From Otis tarda (Eukaryota > Chordata > Aves > Otidiformes > Otididae): a DNA stretch of 64,000 nucleotides. The position numbers and the translations under genes are program-made. The DNA lies in the NCBI GenBank assembly GCA_026413225.1, contig CM048554.1, forward strand, positions 12,499,463 through 12,563,462, read 5' to 3'. The notes under the pieces are model-generated. The model worked only from the letters and a program-made list of their open reading frames with translations. It searched no databases and had not been told where the DNA came from. Positions 11,501-22,500 of this stretch are shown here, piece after piece; positions within the stretch are counted from its first letter, which is position 1; the number at the start of each line of letters is the position of its first letter.

Positions 11501-14500
11501 CCACGTCTTCCCCATCTCTCCTGAAGAGCTCGTAGCCCTGCCTCGCAGCGCGCCAGCCACGCGAGCCGCCCCTCATGTCATGGCACCATTATTCCAACCA
11601 TGCTTTAATTGTGGGACTGCCTGCAGAGCTCTAGGTCCTTGGAGTTTCCCAGGCCAGGAGCCTTCGCACAGGTACACTGGAGGCAGGTCAACCTTCAATT
11701 TACACCGCTATCCACCACCTCCTCCGCGACTGTGGATCATAACCTGTCTCCTCAGCCATTCCTAGTTCCAAGCTCTTTTCCGGATTTGGGAAGCTTGCTG
11801 CCTAAGCTGCTGTGTCTTGCCGACTCTTCTGTCTTTGCCCTGCTCTCTAGGCACGACACTGCCAGAGGATCGTGCACAGCTCCAAGGGGACTGGGAAGCT
11901 GAGATCACCTCCTTGCGCTCTTTGCCCGACGCCAGGCACATTACCAAGGTAGTGAGCTTCCCCCGTGCTGGAACACTTCTCCGTGGCATCAGCAGGGCAC
12001 TCGTGTGAGCAAAGGCACCCAGACTGGAGGTGGCATGTCTTCACTCCCTGCCTCCCGCCCATAGGCCTTTGGAAAATACCTCCAGCCCGAAGAGAGGGCA
12101 GACATCGTCCTCACAATCATTGAGGCCGTGAGAGACCACAGCACCTTTGACAGGGAGCTGGCCGGCAGCATGATGGATGTGGTTACGGGAGACCCTGACT
12201 TCTGGCTGACGGATGTAAGTGGCCGCTGGCTGGATTGCCCTGCCCTTGAGCCCTGTCAGGCCTTCTTGCTCCCTCCCTCCCTCCCTCCCTCCCTGCCAAA
12301 CCCAGCTCGGGCACCAGAAGGCACCTGAAGGCAGCAGAGAGGGATGGAAAGGGCAGCTGAGGAAATGGCTGCACCCCAGTGGCAGCACCATCCTCACCTG
12401 TGTCCCCTCCAGGTGCCAAAGATCCTGAGCTGCATCCACAGAAACCTGACAGGCATCAGCACGGCACCAGCCCGGCAGAGCGTGGAGTCACTGCTCCTCC
12501 TGATGGCTAACAGGGACCCTGGGGAGGCAGTCAGGACCATGCTGGAGAAGCGAGGAGACAGGTGCTGGCCCTGACAAGCCCCCTGAGGGCTTGTTCCCTG
12601 TGGGGAGAGGGGCCCGGGGACTCTCTGGCTGACAGCCCCACCGGGAACACCGCCACCTCAGCCCTCTCCTACTGCCCGGGGCGTCCCAACCCAGGGGCAG
12701 GGGCTGCGTCCCACCCGGCTGTCCCAGGCCGTGCTGCTGTGGCCGAGGCAGCCCTGCTGACAGAGCGCTCTGGCTTGCAGCGCTGCCCGGGCCATGTGGG
12801 AGCTCATGTTCTCCACACCCCAGACGCTGGATAACATCTTGAAGGAGCTGTTCCTCCAACTCCAGGACGCCCAGAACAGCCTCTTTGGCACTTCCTCAAA
12901 GGAAACCTGCCTCCTTTGCTTGGCTGTGAGTTACCAGAAAAAGCCTTGGTGCCCTTTGTCCTCACCTGGCGGTGGGAACCAGGAGCTGCACGCTGTGGGC
13001 AGCCTCAGCGGCTCTGCCGGCCGCTGACTTTCTGCTGGGGTTCTTTCAGCTGCTGGCCTCCAATGACTTGGGAGGCGAGGACTTGCAGACCATGCACAAA
13101 GCCTGGAGGTTTCTGAGGCATTCCAGCCTGGGGATGATCTCACTGGTGCTCACAGGCGTCATCACATTGTCAGAGAGAGCTGACATGGTGAGCAGGGTGT
13201 CATCAAGGGGAGCCATGTTGGCAGCCGGGGGCTGGGGCAGGGGGTGAGGTGGTGGTTGGCCTTGGCTGGCAGTCAGGCGGTGGGGTGACTGCTCCAAAGG
13301 CCCTCCCTGCCGTGGTGGGGCCTTTCCAGGCACGGACCTTGTCACAGGAATGGTGACTCTCTTTTTCACACAGGCAAGAAGAATTCAGGTCATCCTGCCA
13401 GACCTGCTGGAGGTTCTGCAGGATGCCCATGAAGATATCAAGAGGAAGGCCCTGGTGGTCTTCCAAAATGTGATGGGTCAGCTGAAGAAGGAGGAGGCCA
13501 GCCGCATCGCTTTGCAGCTGGCGGAGAAGCTCCTGCCCCTCTTTGACCACGTAAGGCTGATGCGGGAGCCTGAGCCCCAGAGAGGGGCACGGGGCAATGA
13601 CAGCTGCCCTGCAGCCCAGCCCTGCGGGCAGCACTCCAAGCAGGGTCTCCTCCTCCTTTCTGCCCCCGGCTCTTGTGGGATGGCTTCTGGGTTCTGCAGC
13701 CCAGCCCAGCTTCTCCCTCACAGCTGCCCCCAGAGCCCCCGGGGCTCCCCGAGCTGCGCTGCCGGGCAGGACACCACATGTTGTCCGCAGACACTGCGGC
13801 AAAAGGGCTGAGGCTGAGCCAGCGGTGCATGCCGCGGAGGTATTGCCCAGGACCTCCTCCTGAGCCCGGCTGCGGGGAGCTCTTCCCTAGCACGGGTGGT
13901 GCAACTGCTGGGGAACGCTGGGTGGCTGGGGGGAGCACTTGGAGGCACAGCCACTGCCTGAGGGAACTCTCTTGAGAGGTCTTTCACGGGCCAGGGGCCA
14001 TTCAGCCGCAGCTGCAGGTTTGGTGCACAATTCCAGCGTGCAGAAGCCGACCCCAGAGCATCTCCCCTCACATCAGCCATGCTAACGCTTCTCCTCACCG
14101 TGGGCAGAGCGCTCGTGTTGCTCAAGTGCTACTGTGCTTCTCCCTCCCAGGAGTTCATGCAGCTGAGACAGCTCTCCATCAGCCTCTTTGGAAAGCTCAT
14201 GCAGATTGTGCTGAGGAAGAACAGGAGACAGATGAAGACGACAGCACGGATGGGCCTGCTCCCGCTCTTCTTCCACATGAGTGACCAAGTGCAGAGCGTG
14301 GCCAAGGTACAGATTTCCAAGCTACGCAGAGATGAGATCCCCAGATGTTTGAGCCAGGGCACGTCCCAGCTTCCTAAGGGCGGGATCAGCCCAGCAACAA
14401 AGCCAAGGGGAGGGGGACAGCAGGTCTCCTTCCCCAGGCCGTGGTGCCATCTCGCAGCTTCTGCTGCTCTGCAGGTCTCCAGGGAAGCCCTCCTTGCTGC

Positions 14501-15528
14501 AGCAGAGCTGCTCAAGTGGCAGGAGCTCAGACAGCTGCTGCAGACCCAGCAGACGTGGAGGATTGGAGAGTGCTTGGTGAGCACAACCCCCAAGCCCCTG
14601 GGCCCAGGCTGGACGAGGGCTGCCCCCGCGTCTGGGCTGCGGGCTCTGCAGCTGTGCGTCGCCTGCCTGGCTCCAGCCCGGAGTCCACAGCCTGCAGCCA
14701 CATCCTTGATCCCTGTCCTGAAGAGCAGAGCCCCCAAGGGCTCTTCTCCGGGCTCCTCTCCCCTCCCTGCAAAATGCGGGATGGAGGGGTCTCAGCAATG
14801 CTTGGGGGTGCGGGAGGAGGCACTGCTGTGGCCGAGTGGGGAGGGGCCGTGACATGCCCGTACCCTTGCGCTCTCTGCAGCTGGCGCGGGACAGGAGCAG
14901 GGCTGAAGACTACCGTCGTCAGAGCCTGCCGTACCTGAAGGACGCTCAGGCCAGCTTGCGGGAGGCGGCCGTCAGGTTCTTGGGTGAGCCACTGCCCCCG
15001 GGGTGCCTCTTTTGGCAGCCTGGCCCCACTCCCTGCTGCGGCACTGGCAGCAAGGAGCAGCCCTGTGTCTGCCAGCGCCCTGGCGGCCCCGTGCAGCCCC
15101 TTGGCCTCCCTCTCCCAGCCCTGCCCACGCAGGTGGGCTTGGTGGCTGCCCTGCTCGCTCCAGGCCCCCTTGGGTAGTGGTCTTCCCTGGGGTCAGCCCT
15201 GACGAGGGGGAGGAGGCCGTGCAGCCCAGCTGGCAGGGCTGGGGACTGTGCTGCGGGGAGCACGCTGGGGAGCGGGAGCTCTGACGAAGCTCTGTGCCTA
15301 GGGCTTGCCGCTCGCACCCTGAGGGACCAAAGCCGGGAGAAGGTGTCGGAGATCTGCAGGGGTGAGTACAGAGCACGGTCTGGAGGGGATGCCTGGGGGT
15401 CTCTGCAGATGCAGGGGTTCATCTCAGCTCTGTGTCTCTCTGTCGCAGCCCTTCAGACCTTGAAGAATGACAGTGAAATCTCCGTCTTTTCCCTGGCAAC
15501 TCAGACCATCCTCATCCTGAGCTCCTAA
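8507..15528 (+). CDS. MROH-like (maestro HEAT-like repeat) gene, copy B, complete
   Basis: Nineteen coding exons: 8507-8624, 9136-9215, 9419-9544, 9683-9762, 9878-9998, 10303-10392, 10601-10705, 11114-11279, 11851-11948, 12065-12214, 12413-12561, 12781-12925, 13050-13187, 13374-13550, 14151-14306, 14475-14576, 14881-14983, 15302-15361 and 15449-15528 (TAA). They sum to 2,244 bases, 747 residues. The start ATG gives an acidic N-terminal tail (MAESIPSCPTESWEEDW) before the helical repeats begin near residue 45, and a splice acceptor sits one base upstream. Residues about 60-740 are stacked amphipathic helices typical of MROH proteins; no transmembrane segment or catalytic motif was seen. The intron after 9,998 uses a GC donor. 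Relative to copy A it has H129 (for R), K214 (E), V350 (M), N481 (D), G484 (E) and K610 (T). The family is clear; orthology to a named MROH member is not. Confidence 0.85.
12269..12294 (+). repeat. CCCT microsatellite, copy B intron
   Basis: An uninterrupted run of about six CTCC units at the position equivalent to 2,744-2,785. Confidence 0.9.
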
Positions 15529-15630
15529 AGCGTGCAGCAAACATCAGGACGCACCCCGCAAGTGCTCTGCAGCTGGCGCTGCTAAGCCGGGCAGCGCTGC
15601 CTCTTTCTCAGAAGACAAATCAAACTTCTT

Positions 15631-15636
15631 AATAAA
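15631..15636 (+). promoter_or_regulatory. Polyadenylation signal of MROH copy B
   Basis: AATAAA, 103 bases past the stop codon, in the same context as the signal of copy A. Confidence 0.7.
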
Positions 15637-15798
15637 ACTGGAAGAAGCAGCCCAAACCCACGGTGTCCTTTTGATGCGTAGCGCCCTGAGCGTGCTGAGC
15701 AGACAGCGTCGGGCTGGGGATAATGAAATGCAATTCTGGTTGATATCCCTCAGAAGAACTCCAAATGCTTTAAAAAGATAGGTAACCGTCACACAGGC

Positions 15799-15901
15799 TC
15801 CCCAGTTCACCGTTTTCAACCAGGAGATCACGTGTACCTGAAAACTTGCGACTCAGAACCTCTTCAACAGGAATGGAAAGAACCATATCAGGTGCTTCTA
15901 G
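15799..15901 (+). pseudogene. Truncated integrase remnant at the duplication edge
   Basis: This is the start of the same retroviral integrase fragment seen at 6,307-6,406, with one substitution in view (CATATC for CACATC). It stops at 15,901, where the sequence becomes unrelated. The polypurine tract and LTR are absent. Confidence 0.75.
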
Positions 15902-18850
15902 TGAGACAGGGATAGAAAACACCGAAAATAGCAACGTGATAATTAACAATCATCTTTGACAATAGATGGTAAAATAATATATGTAGCTTATTTTATCTCA
16001 CACGATGTAAGTATACAGAACTAATCACGAAGAAGGAAGATATTACTAAAACTGAGAAGGACAGCAGGATAAATATGGAACAAACAAGCTACTGACGAAA
16101 CACCAGGAGCATGGATAGACAACAAACAGCTGCCGTGAGCAATTAATGGCATGCCAAGGCCCAGAGGTAAAAAGTTTAAGCTCCTCTTCCTCGTTGCCTT
16201 CATCCCCAAGGACCCCCACGCGCGACCACCAGACATGACAGCGCAGGCACAACAAGGAGGAGTCTGGGCTGTCCCATTCCAGGTAATTTTTTGGTTGCTC
16301 TTCCATCTTGTTTTCAAAGCTGTCTATGACATCTTGATATCCCTTTGCTTTTACTGAACTTATGCTTCCTGCAGAACCAAGTACTTTTCTGTGCCAGCCC
16401 AATCTGTACCATGACTGCCGTGGGCAGGAAAGAAGGACCACCAGTAAAGGTAGAAGCGTGACCTGTAGCACCTGAAGGAGCAAGGGATAAGTGAACAGCT
16501 AATTGAAATGTTCCATTCATTAGGTTTTGACAAGAGAAAATAGATTTACAGTTTTAATAGAAGTGCCTATTCAATAGTAAAAATCTGGTTTAGTATTTTT
16601 CTCTTTTAATAAAAAAAAAAAAAAAGAAAACCTGAAATTTCTTTGAAGAAAATGTTTGCATGGAAGCTAATTTTTTCCCTTAAAATTGTCACTCAGGAAT
16701 TTCTACTGTGTAGGAAGGGCTGCACTTTAAAAAAAAAAAAAAGCAGCAGGCCAGACTTGTAACTATAGCATTATTTTCTGAAAATCACTTTCAAGTGGCT
16801 GAGCTTCTCAGACCACTGTTGTGGTTTTGTTTAGTGGGGGGGGGGGGGCTAAGGTGGTAGCTTCTGTCCTTAGCCCTTGGGTGTTTTCTTGGCTGCGCAA
16901 TGCACAGCCAGTGCAACTCTGCATGCTTTCAGCGTCCGGTCACTTCCCAAGCAGAGGAGGCTGTACATTGAAAACTGATGCATGCATACACCTCTGTGCA
17001 CTGCTTGTTTTATCGACATGTTGATCTTTGGAGACTTAAAATGGTTTCCTTACCTTCTTAGAGTCTTTGAGAGTTTCATACAGACTGCAATGGGAATACA
17101 CAATTAGCCCGAGTCTTCACACATTTGCAAACTTTACTGCTCACAAGCCCAGGATTTTTAATCTAATGATGTTTGGTGATTGTTAGTTGAAACAATGTCT
17201 AGGGTTTTTTGATAGCAGAAGTTGGTGGGTTAGTACGTGGTCAGTGCTAACACCTTCTCTGCACAAGTAACCTGCAGGCCTGACTGTCAGCCTTCCACAG
17301 GGACTGTGATTGCTTTCCACAGGGACTGTGATTGCTTTCCACAGGGACTGTGATTTCCTCCCGCAGTACTTGAAGTGTCGGGGACAGACACAGTTTGAAG
17401 CCAGGCTGGATAATGTTCAGCATAGCAGGGAGGAAAATAGATTGCATCTCTTTAATGGTGCTGCTTTGCACACTCAAGCAAAACCTGGTTTTTTAAGTTT
17501 TTTTTTTTCTTTTGAGAAATCAACACGATAGCGGTCACATAGTTGTAAGTAATTAAATGGTAATCAGTTTTTAATCTTTGAGCTTATTTTTTATTCCTTT
17601 GCTACACTAATTTCATAACTCCCAGAAGTGAATGCGTTTTTACTCAGCTGGAGCCTTGAATGTTTTATTTCCTTCTTTTGGTAAATATTTAAAGATCCCA
17701 TTGATAATTCCTACCTCTGAGCCTGAGAGCTGGAAGCAGCAGATTCATCACACATGAGAAATAATTTTAATTCTTGCTTTGAGGGAAAACATGGCTAAAC
17801 CCTAATCACAAATGAAATGTTTACACGGAAACAAACACTTCCAGGAAAATCCTAGGTGACTACAGCAGCCACGGGTACCGAAATGAGCAGGGTTGTGGCA
17901 TCCGGACAGTCACAGAAGTGTGAGGGACCAGCTGAGCCTGTCCCAAAGTTTTGAAGTAGCCATTCAGAAGCTGGTCAAGCTCTACCCTCACCCTGGCTGG
18001 GCTCTTCACTGCTCTGTGGAGACTGCTCCAGAGCAACAGTCCCCTGGTTGGTAGGAACCTTCCAGTCTCCAGCCTAAATGTGCACGTGGCTGCTGCTGTG
18101 TGTTCTCAGGCTGACAAATATTCAGAGTTAGGAAATTCCAGAAATTCTAAGGCAAAGGCAATCCTTCCTCTCTCTCTCCCACCTGCCAGAGGAGATGTAT
18201 CGTCCCTCTCCTGCTGCACCCCCAGGAATAACCTCTTGTCACCACATATTGGTGAGACATCGAAGTAGGCTTTTATGTAAAAGTCTTAGTTTGTGATAAA
18301 ATAAAGGCTAAAGGCAAATCTGGGAAATAACCCAGCCCAACTTCCTGCACATGAACGGGGAAGATGCTTACGTGGAAGACTTCGGTAGTTATACTCTCTG
18401 GAAACAATAATGACATATCAATAGTAATGTATTTTCACATTCAATACGAATCTCATCGTTGCTATTAATTCATGGAAATTATTAAGGTTTGAATTGATAG
18501 AATAATTTAAAATAGGGTTCAAATGCGAATTTGTTTACAAAGAAAAGTTTAATACAAATGAAGCTGATGTGACACTCTGCAAAGTGACTGGAGCTCAGCA
18601 GAAGCCCCTCTGAAAAGCCGAACAGTTTCATTCTTGATGTCAGACCATTTGCGGCATCATGACCATCAAAAGTGGATTTAGCATAGGATTTCTTTTACAC
18701 ATCTGTTAGGCCTTCCTTGGTGCAAATTGGCCTCATTGAGGCTGGGTAAAAAAGGCGATAAAAATCAGGACATTCGTTTTACATAGAGCTGGTATGTTTT
18801 TAAGAACAAAACAGTTCCATTTTAAAAAATCAGGAATTTTCATCAGACGT
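15902..18850. other. Intergenic region without a confident gene
   Basis: AT-richer than the MROH block. It holds poly(A) runs near 16,610 and 16,728, a run of 10 G near 16,838 and a three-unit tandem repeat at 17,291-17,356. An unexplained 145-codon open frame lies on the - strand at 16,046-16,483. I could not assign it to a family, and the + strand of the same block is broken by stops. The stretch 17,930-18,080 may be a very old CR1 scrap, but the match is too weak to call. Confidence 0.5.
17291..17356 (+). repeat. 22-base tandem repeat, three units
   Basis: Three copies of CTTTCCACAGGGACTGTGAT plus two more bases (TG or TT) at 17,291, 17,313 and 17,335, with one mismatch in the first unit and one in the last. 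Confidence 0.9.
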
Positions 18851-18859
18851 AATGGGGGG

Positions 18860-19560
18860 GTCTTTCCTTCCTTCCCCGGGGAGCTGTGGGGCGGATGGGA
18901 GGACTGGGCTGGGGGAGACCCGGCTGCGGGGGGCGGGCGCTGAGAGGCTTTCGGTACCGCAGCCCCCGGCCCTCCCGCCTCCTCCCACAGCCCAAACCAC
19001 CGCAACCCCCAACCGCTCCGACCCCGGAGCGGGGCGGCGGCGGGGGCGGCGGCCTCTCCCAGGCCGCGGCGGCGGTCACCGTGGTGCTGAAGGGGACGAG
19101 AGCCCGCCCTGCCGCCTCCGCCGCTGCGGCTCCCGCGCCGCCCCCGCCCCGCAGCGGCGGGCGGGCTGTGGCGACGCGCCATGGCGGAGCGCGGGGCCTG
19201 AGGCGGCGCGGGGCGGCATGGAGGCGGATTTCGCCGCCTTGGGGAGCCCGCTGTGCGGAGAGCTGAAGCGCTTCTGCCGGCGGGTGCGGGAGACCTACCG
19301 GGAGATCAAGGAGGACCTCACCCCTTACCGGGATGACCGTTACTACCGGTACGGGCGGCGCGGACGCGGCTCTTCGCGGAGCTGGGGAGGTTGGGCGGGG
19401 AGCAGCGTGCGGAAATCTGGGGCCGGGCTTCATGCGACGACCCCCGGCCGCGGGCCCCGGAGCAGCCGCCCCAGCCTGGCACCTGCCCTACCCGGGTCGG
19501 GACGCGGTCCGGCAGCGCCTCTGGGCCGGTGGTCCCACACCTCCGCTCCTACCCCTACCC
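18860..19560 (+). promoter_or_regulatory. CpG-island promoter of TMEM181 (exon 1a)
   Basis: GC content and CpG density jump sharply here within AT-rich flanks. The island spans the 5'UTR, the first coding exon (19,218-19,348) and the start of intron 1. There is no TATA box near the expected start. GC-box-like GGGGCGG occurs around 19,030 and 19,207. The transcription start cannot be placed exactly. Confidence 0.75.
19181..19201 (+). CDS. Upstream ORF in the TMEM181 5'UTR (MAERGA)
   Basis: An ATG in strong initiation context (GCC before, G after) opens a six-codon frame that ends in TGA 16 bases before the TMEM181 ATG. It would be in the leader only if transcription starts upstream of 19,181. 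Such short upstream frames often lower main-ORF translation while allowing reinitiation. Confidence 0.4.
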   Translation: MAERGA

Positions 19561-22500
19561 ATTAGTGTCCTTCTGTGGGTGAGGAAGGCCATTTCCACTC
19601 GCATTCCTCTCTGCTGCGCCTTTCCCACCGTCTAGGGAAGCAAGTTAGGGGAAGGTGGGCTAAAGCAGCCGTGAGACAATGCTGGAATAGCTGGAATAGT
19701 CAGAGAGGCTGGCAAAGGCTGAGGTCAAAAAGGGCCTGTGTTTCATCTCTGCCTGGCCCTGTCTTCTCTTTCCACGAATGACCGGCGATGGCTGGAGAGT
19801 GTCATTGTTGTGAGGTTTCAGAAGGACAGGAAGGACTCCAAAGGTGTTGGAGGGCTGGGGGAGAATTTTGAGGTCGGAGGAAGGGTCTGAAAAAGTAGAG
19901 TGAAAATCAGGAGAAACAAATGCCAGGAGGAACTACACAGAGAATGAATGCTATCCTGCCACACAAATACAGGTTGGGGACAAGCAGTTATAGAACATTT
20001 TTGTAAAAAAAAAAAAGGGTATGGGAATTACAATGCTTTATAAAATAATCTCTTTCAATGACATTGTCTTATACATGTGAAAAAGGTAAAGTAGTCTGGG
20101 GTGTACTGCAGAAGCACGGTTCTTAAAGTGCAAGAACTAAACCATCTATTAGTCATCACTCCAGCCCGTAGCTGGAGCTGTGCCCACTTCTGGGCACCAC
20201 GCTTCAACGGCCTGCCGGTGGAAGAAAGCATAAGGACAGAGATAGGGATAAGCAAAAACCTAGAAAACGCAGCCGTGAGGAAAATTTGGGGTTGCTCCCT
20301 GTCCTGGTTTCATCTGGGATGGAGCTAATTTTCCTCTCAGTAGGCACCATGTTTTGGATTTAGTATGGTGAGGGGAAAGGAGAGTCATCACTGTGTGGTG
20401 ACTGGGTCTAAACCATGACGCTCCCCCAAATGAAGAAACACCCAAGTTGGAGACATCAGAATTTTTGTAAAGAGAAACTTCACATTCATCTTGGACAAAA
20501 GATTATGGAGTAGTATTAGTTGAAGCAATAAAAGGTCATATTAGACATTAAGAAAAAACTTCTGAATAGGAAGGATGGTAAAACAGTATGGAAAGTATTA
20601 TCCAGGGAGACTGGAGCATCTCCATCATTGGAGGTCTTTAAAAACCTTTGACAAACGCATGCCAAGAAAGACACAGATCTGGCAGATGCTCTCTTGAGAC
20701 AGAAGGAAAGATTAGGTACCTTGTGAGGTCTCTTCCAGCTCTGTTTTACTATGAATCTGAGCGTAAGTCCTTCTGTTGGATTGTGCACAGTGCCCCAGTT
20801 CTTCTGCTTCCATCATTTGACTTCAGTATGCTGTGTCTGTTTTTCCCAGTGAAGGGGCAGGTGGTCCATTAGACTGAGTTTGTCTCATTGCTCATGATAG
20901 CAGAGACTACAGAGAGTCACAGAGTTTGGAAATGCTGCCTGACAGCTTGGCAGAGTTTCACATAACCACGGTCCTTCCTGTCAAAACAGCAACTCCTTGT
21001 ACCCGAGCATGGTGTGAGGAGCCGTGAGAGGTGATACGGAATGATAGAGATGTACCTGTGTGCATCTGGCAGCGTGGTAAGGAATATTGGCACTGGAATG
21101 GAGAAAGAGGGGAGACATAAGCTTTGCATTAACAAGTAAGGGGTCCTGGGGGAGCCATGAGTTCAGCTTTGTTTCCAGAATAAGCTTGAGCTCTCCAAGG
21201 GAAATTGTTATTAACTCATTTTTACGACTTAAGGTGTGTATGGAGGGACTTTCTGTATGGAAAAGAGAAGATGCTGCTCCACCGAATCAAATGAGCTTGT
21301 AGAGTTAGTGCTAGATTGCCCTTTCTTCAGTGAGAGTATCTCCAAGAGGTATCAGCTGCAGGTCGTCTAGAACGAAATGGAGTAATGTTGGGCTCTTGGC
21401 AAGGAAGTAACATTTCCTGACTTAGAGGTCATGCTAGTACTTCTCTTCATTCCCAAGACCTTAACCTAAGTGACCTGGTGTAAAATAAGTTTGCTGTTAC
21501 TGTCGCTGCATACCTGCTGTTCTGGTGAATGTTTCTCTTCAGCGTTATGGCGGGATGTAGCAATGGCACCCACTTTTTCGACTCCTGGTAAGGAGGAGGG
21601 TTTCTTGATGCTACCATAGATTCTTCTTACAGCCAGCTCTCGGTTATGGGAAGGAGAATTAGATGATTCAACCTCTTCTCACTATATTTTATTCAGTACC
21701 TTTGCTCAGGTTATAAATGAGCACGCTCAGGGATGTAATGGAGATACTTACTGCTCTGACAGCAGAAGGAATTTTGGAAATTTGACCAAGGAAATGCTGT
21801 GTGTCTTGTCTTTGCTTCAAACCAAAAAGGTTCTCTAAAATAATCAGGTTACTAAAAGCAAATAATATCTTATACCAGACTAACAAAATGAAGAGATCGT
21901 AAAACCATATAAAAGCATGGTGTTTTTCCCTCTCACACTGGATTCACAAATGTGAGGCCACATTTGGCCACCACTGCCAGCCTTAACTCTCCCCTCCCAC
22001 TGGTTGAGCAAAGTCATTGGGCCATCAGGTGGTGGTTTCCATCACCTCTTTGGAAATGGAGTGGTCTAGTCCATTAAGTGGTAGGGAAAGAGCAGGCAGG
22101 GAGGGCATGAGCTTGCAAGTAATCAGTATTTTCTAGAAAAAAAAAAAAAGAAAAGGCTTCTGCAGTCTCACTCCTGATTTCTTTAAGGACATCCTTCTCT
22201 AAGTGCCAACAGGAAAACTCAAAACTGGAAAGCTTTGGAGCAGAGCTGATACCGAAATGGAAAAACACCACGCAGTCCCCTTTGTGACTGGCGGGGAAAT
22301 AGCTTTTCTTGCCTCAGGAGTGCTCGTTGTACGCTGTGCTGGTGTGTGCTCATTCGCAGTGACAGGGGATTCAGTGCAAGGGGACGACCTAGCTCAGAGA
22401 CGGCTGATGAAGCTGTAATCCCAAGTAACTGTGCTCTTGCTGCACGGAGGGCTGAGTCATTTCCGATTCAGCTCTAAGGTTGACCCAGTTTAGCGCCATA

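Larger units (their letters stand above)
9526..15901 (+). repeat. Tandem segmental duplication, right copy
   Basis: This partner of 1-6,406 includes introns and 3' flank as well as exons, so it is a genomic duplication and not a retrocopy. Similarity ends abruptly at 15,901 inside the integrase remnant. If the array unit runs from one copy to the next, it is about 9.5 kb. Confidence 0.95.

Noticed and set aside
16600-16626. Poly(A) run after AATAAA as the tail of a processed pseudogene
   Set aside because: No upstream + strand coding similarity was found. The only long frame nearby is on the opposite strand.
18843-19433. 196-codon - strand frame across the first CpG island
   Set aside because: It is the antisense shadow of TMEM181 exon 1a and its leader.
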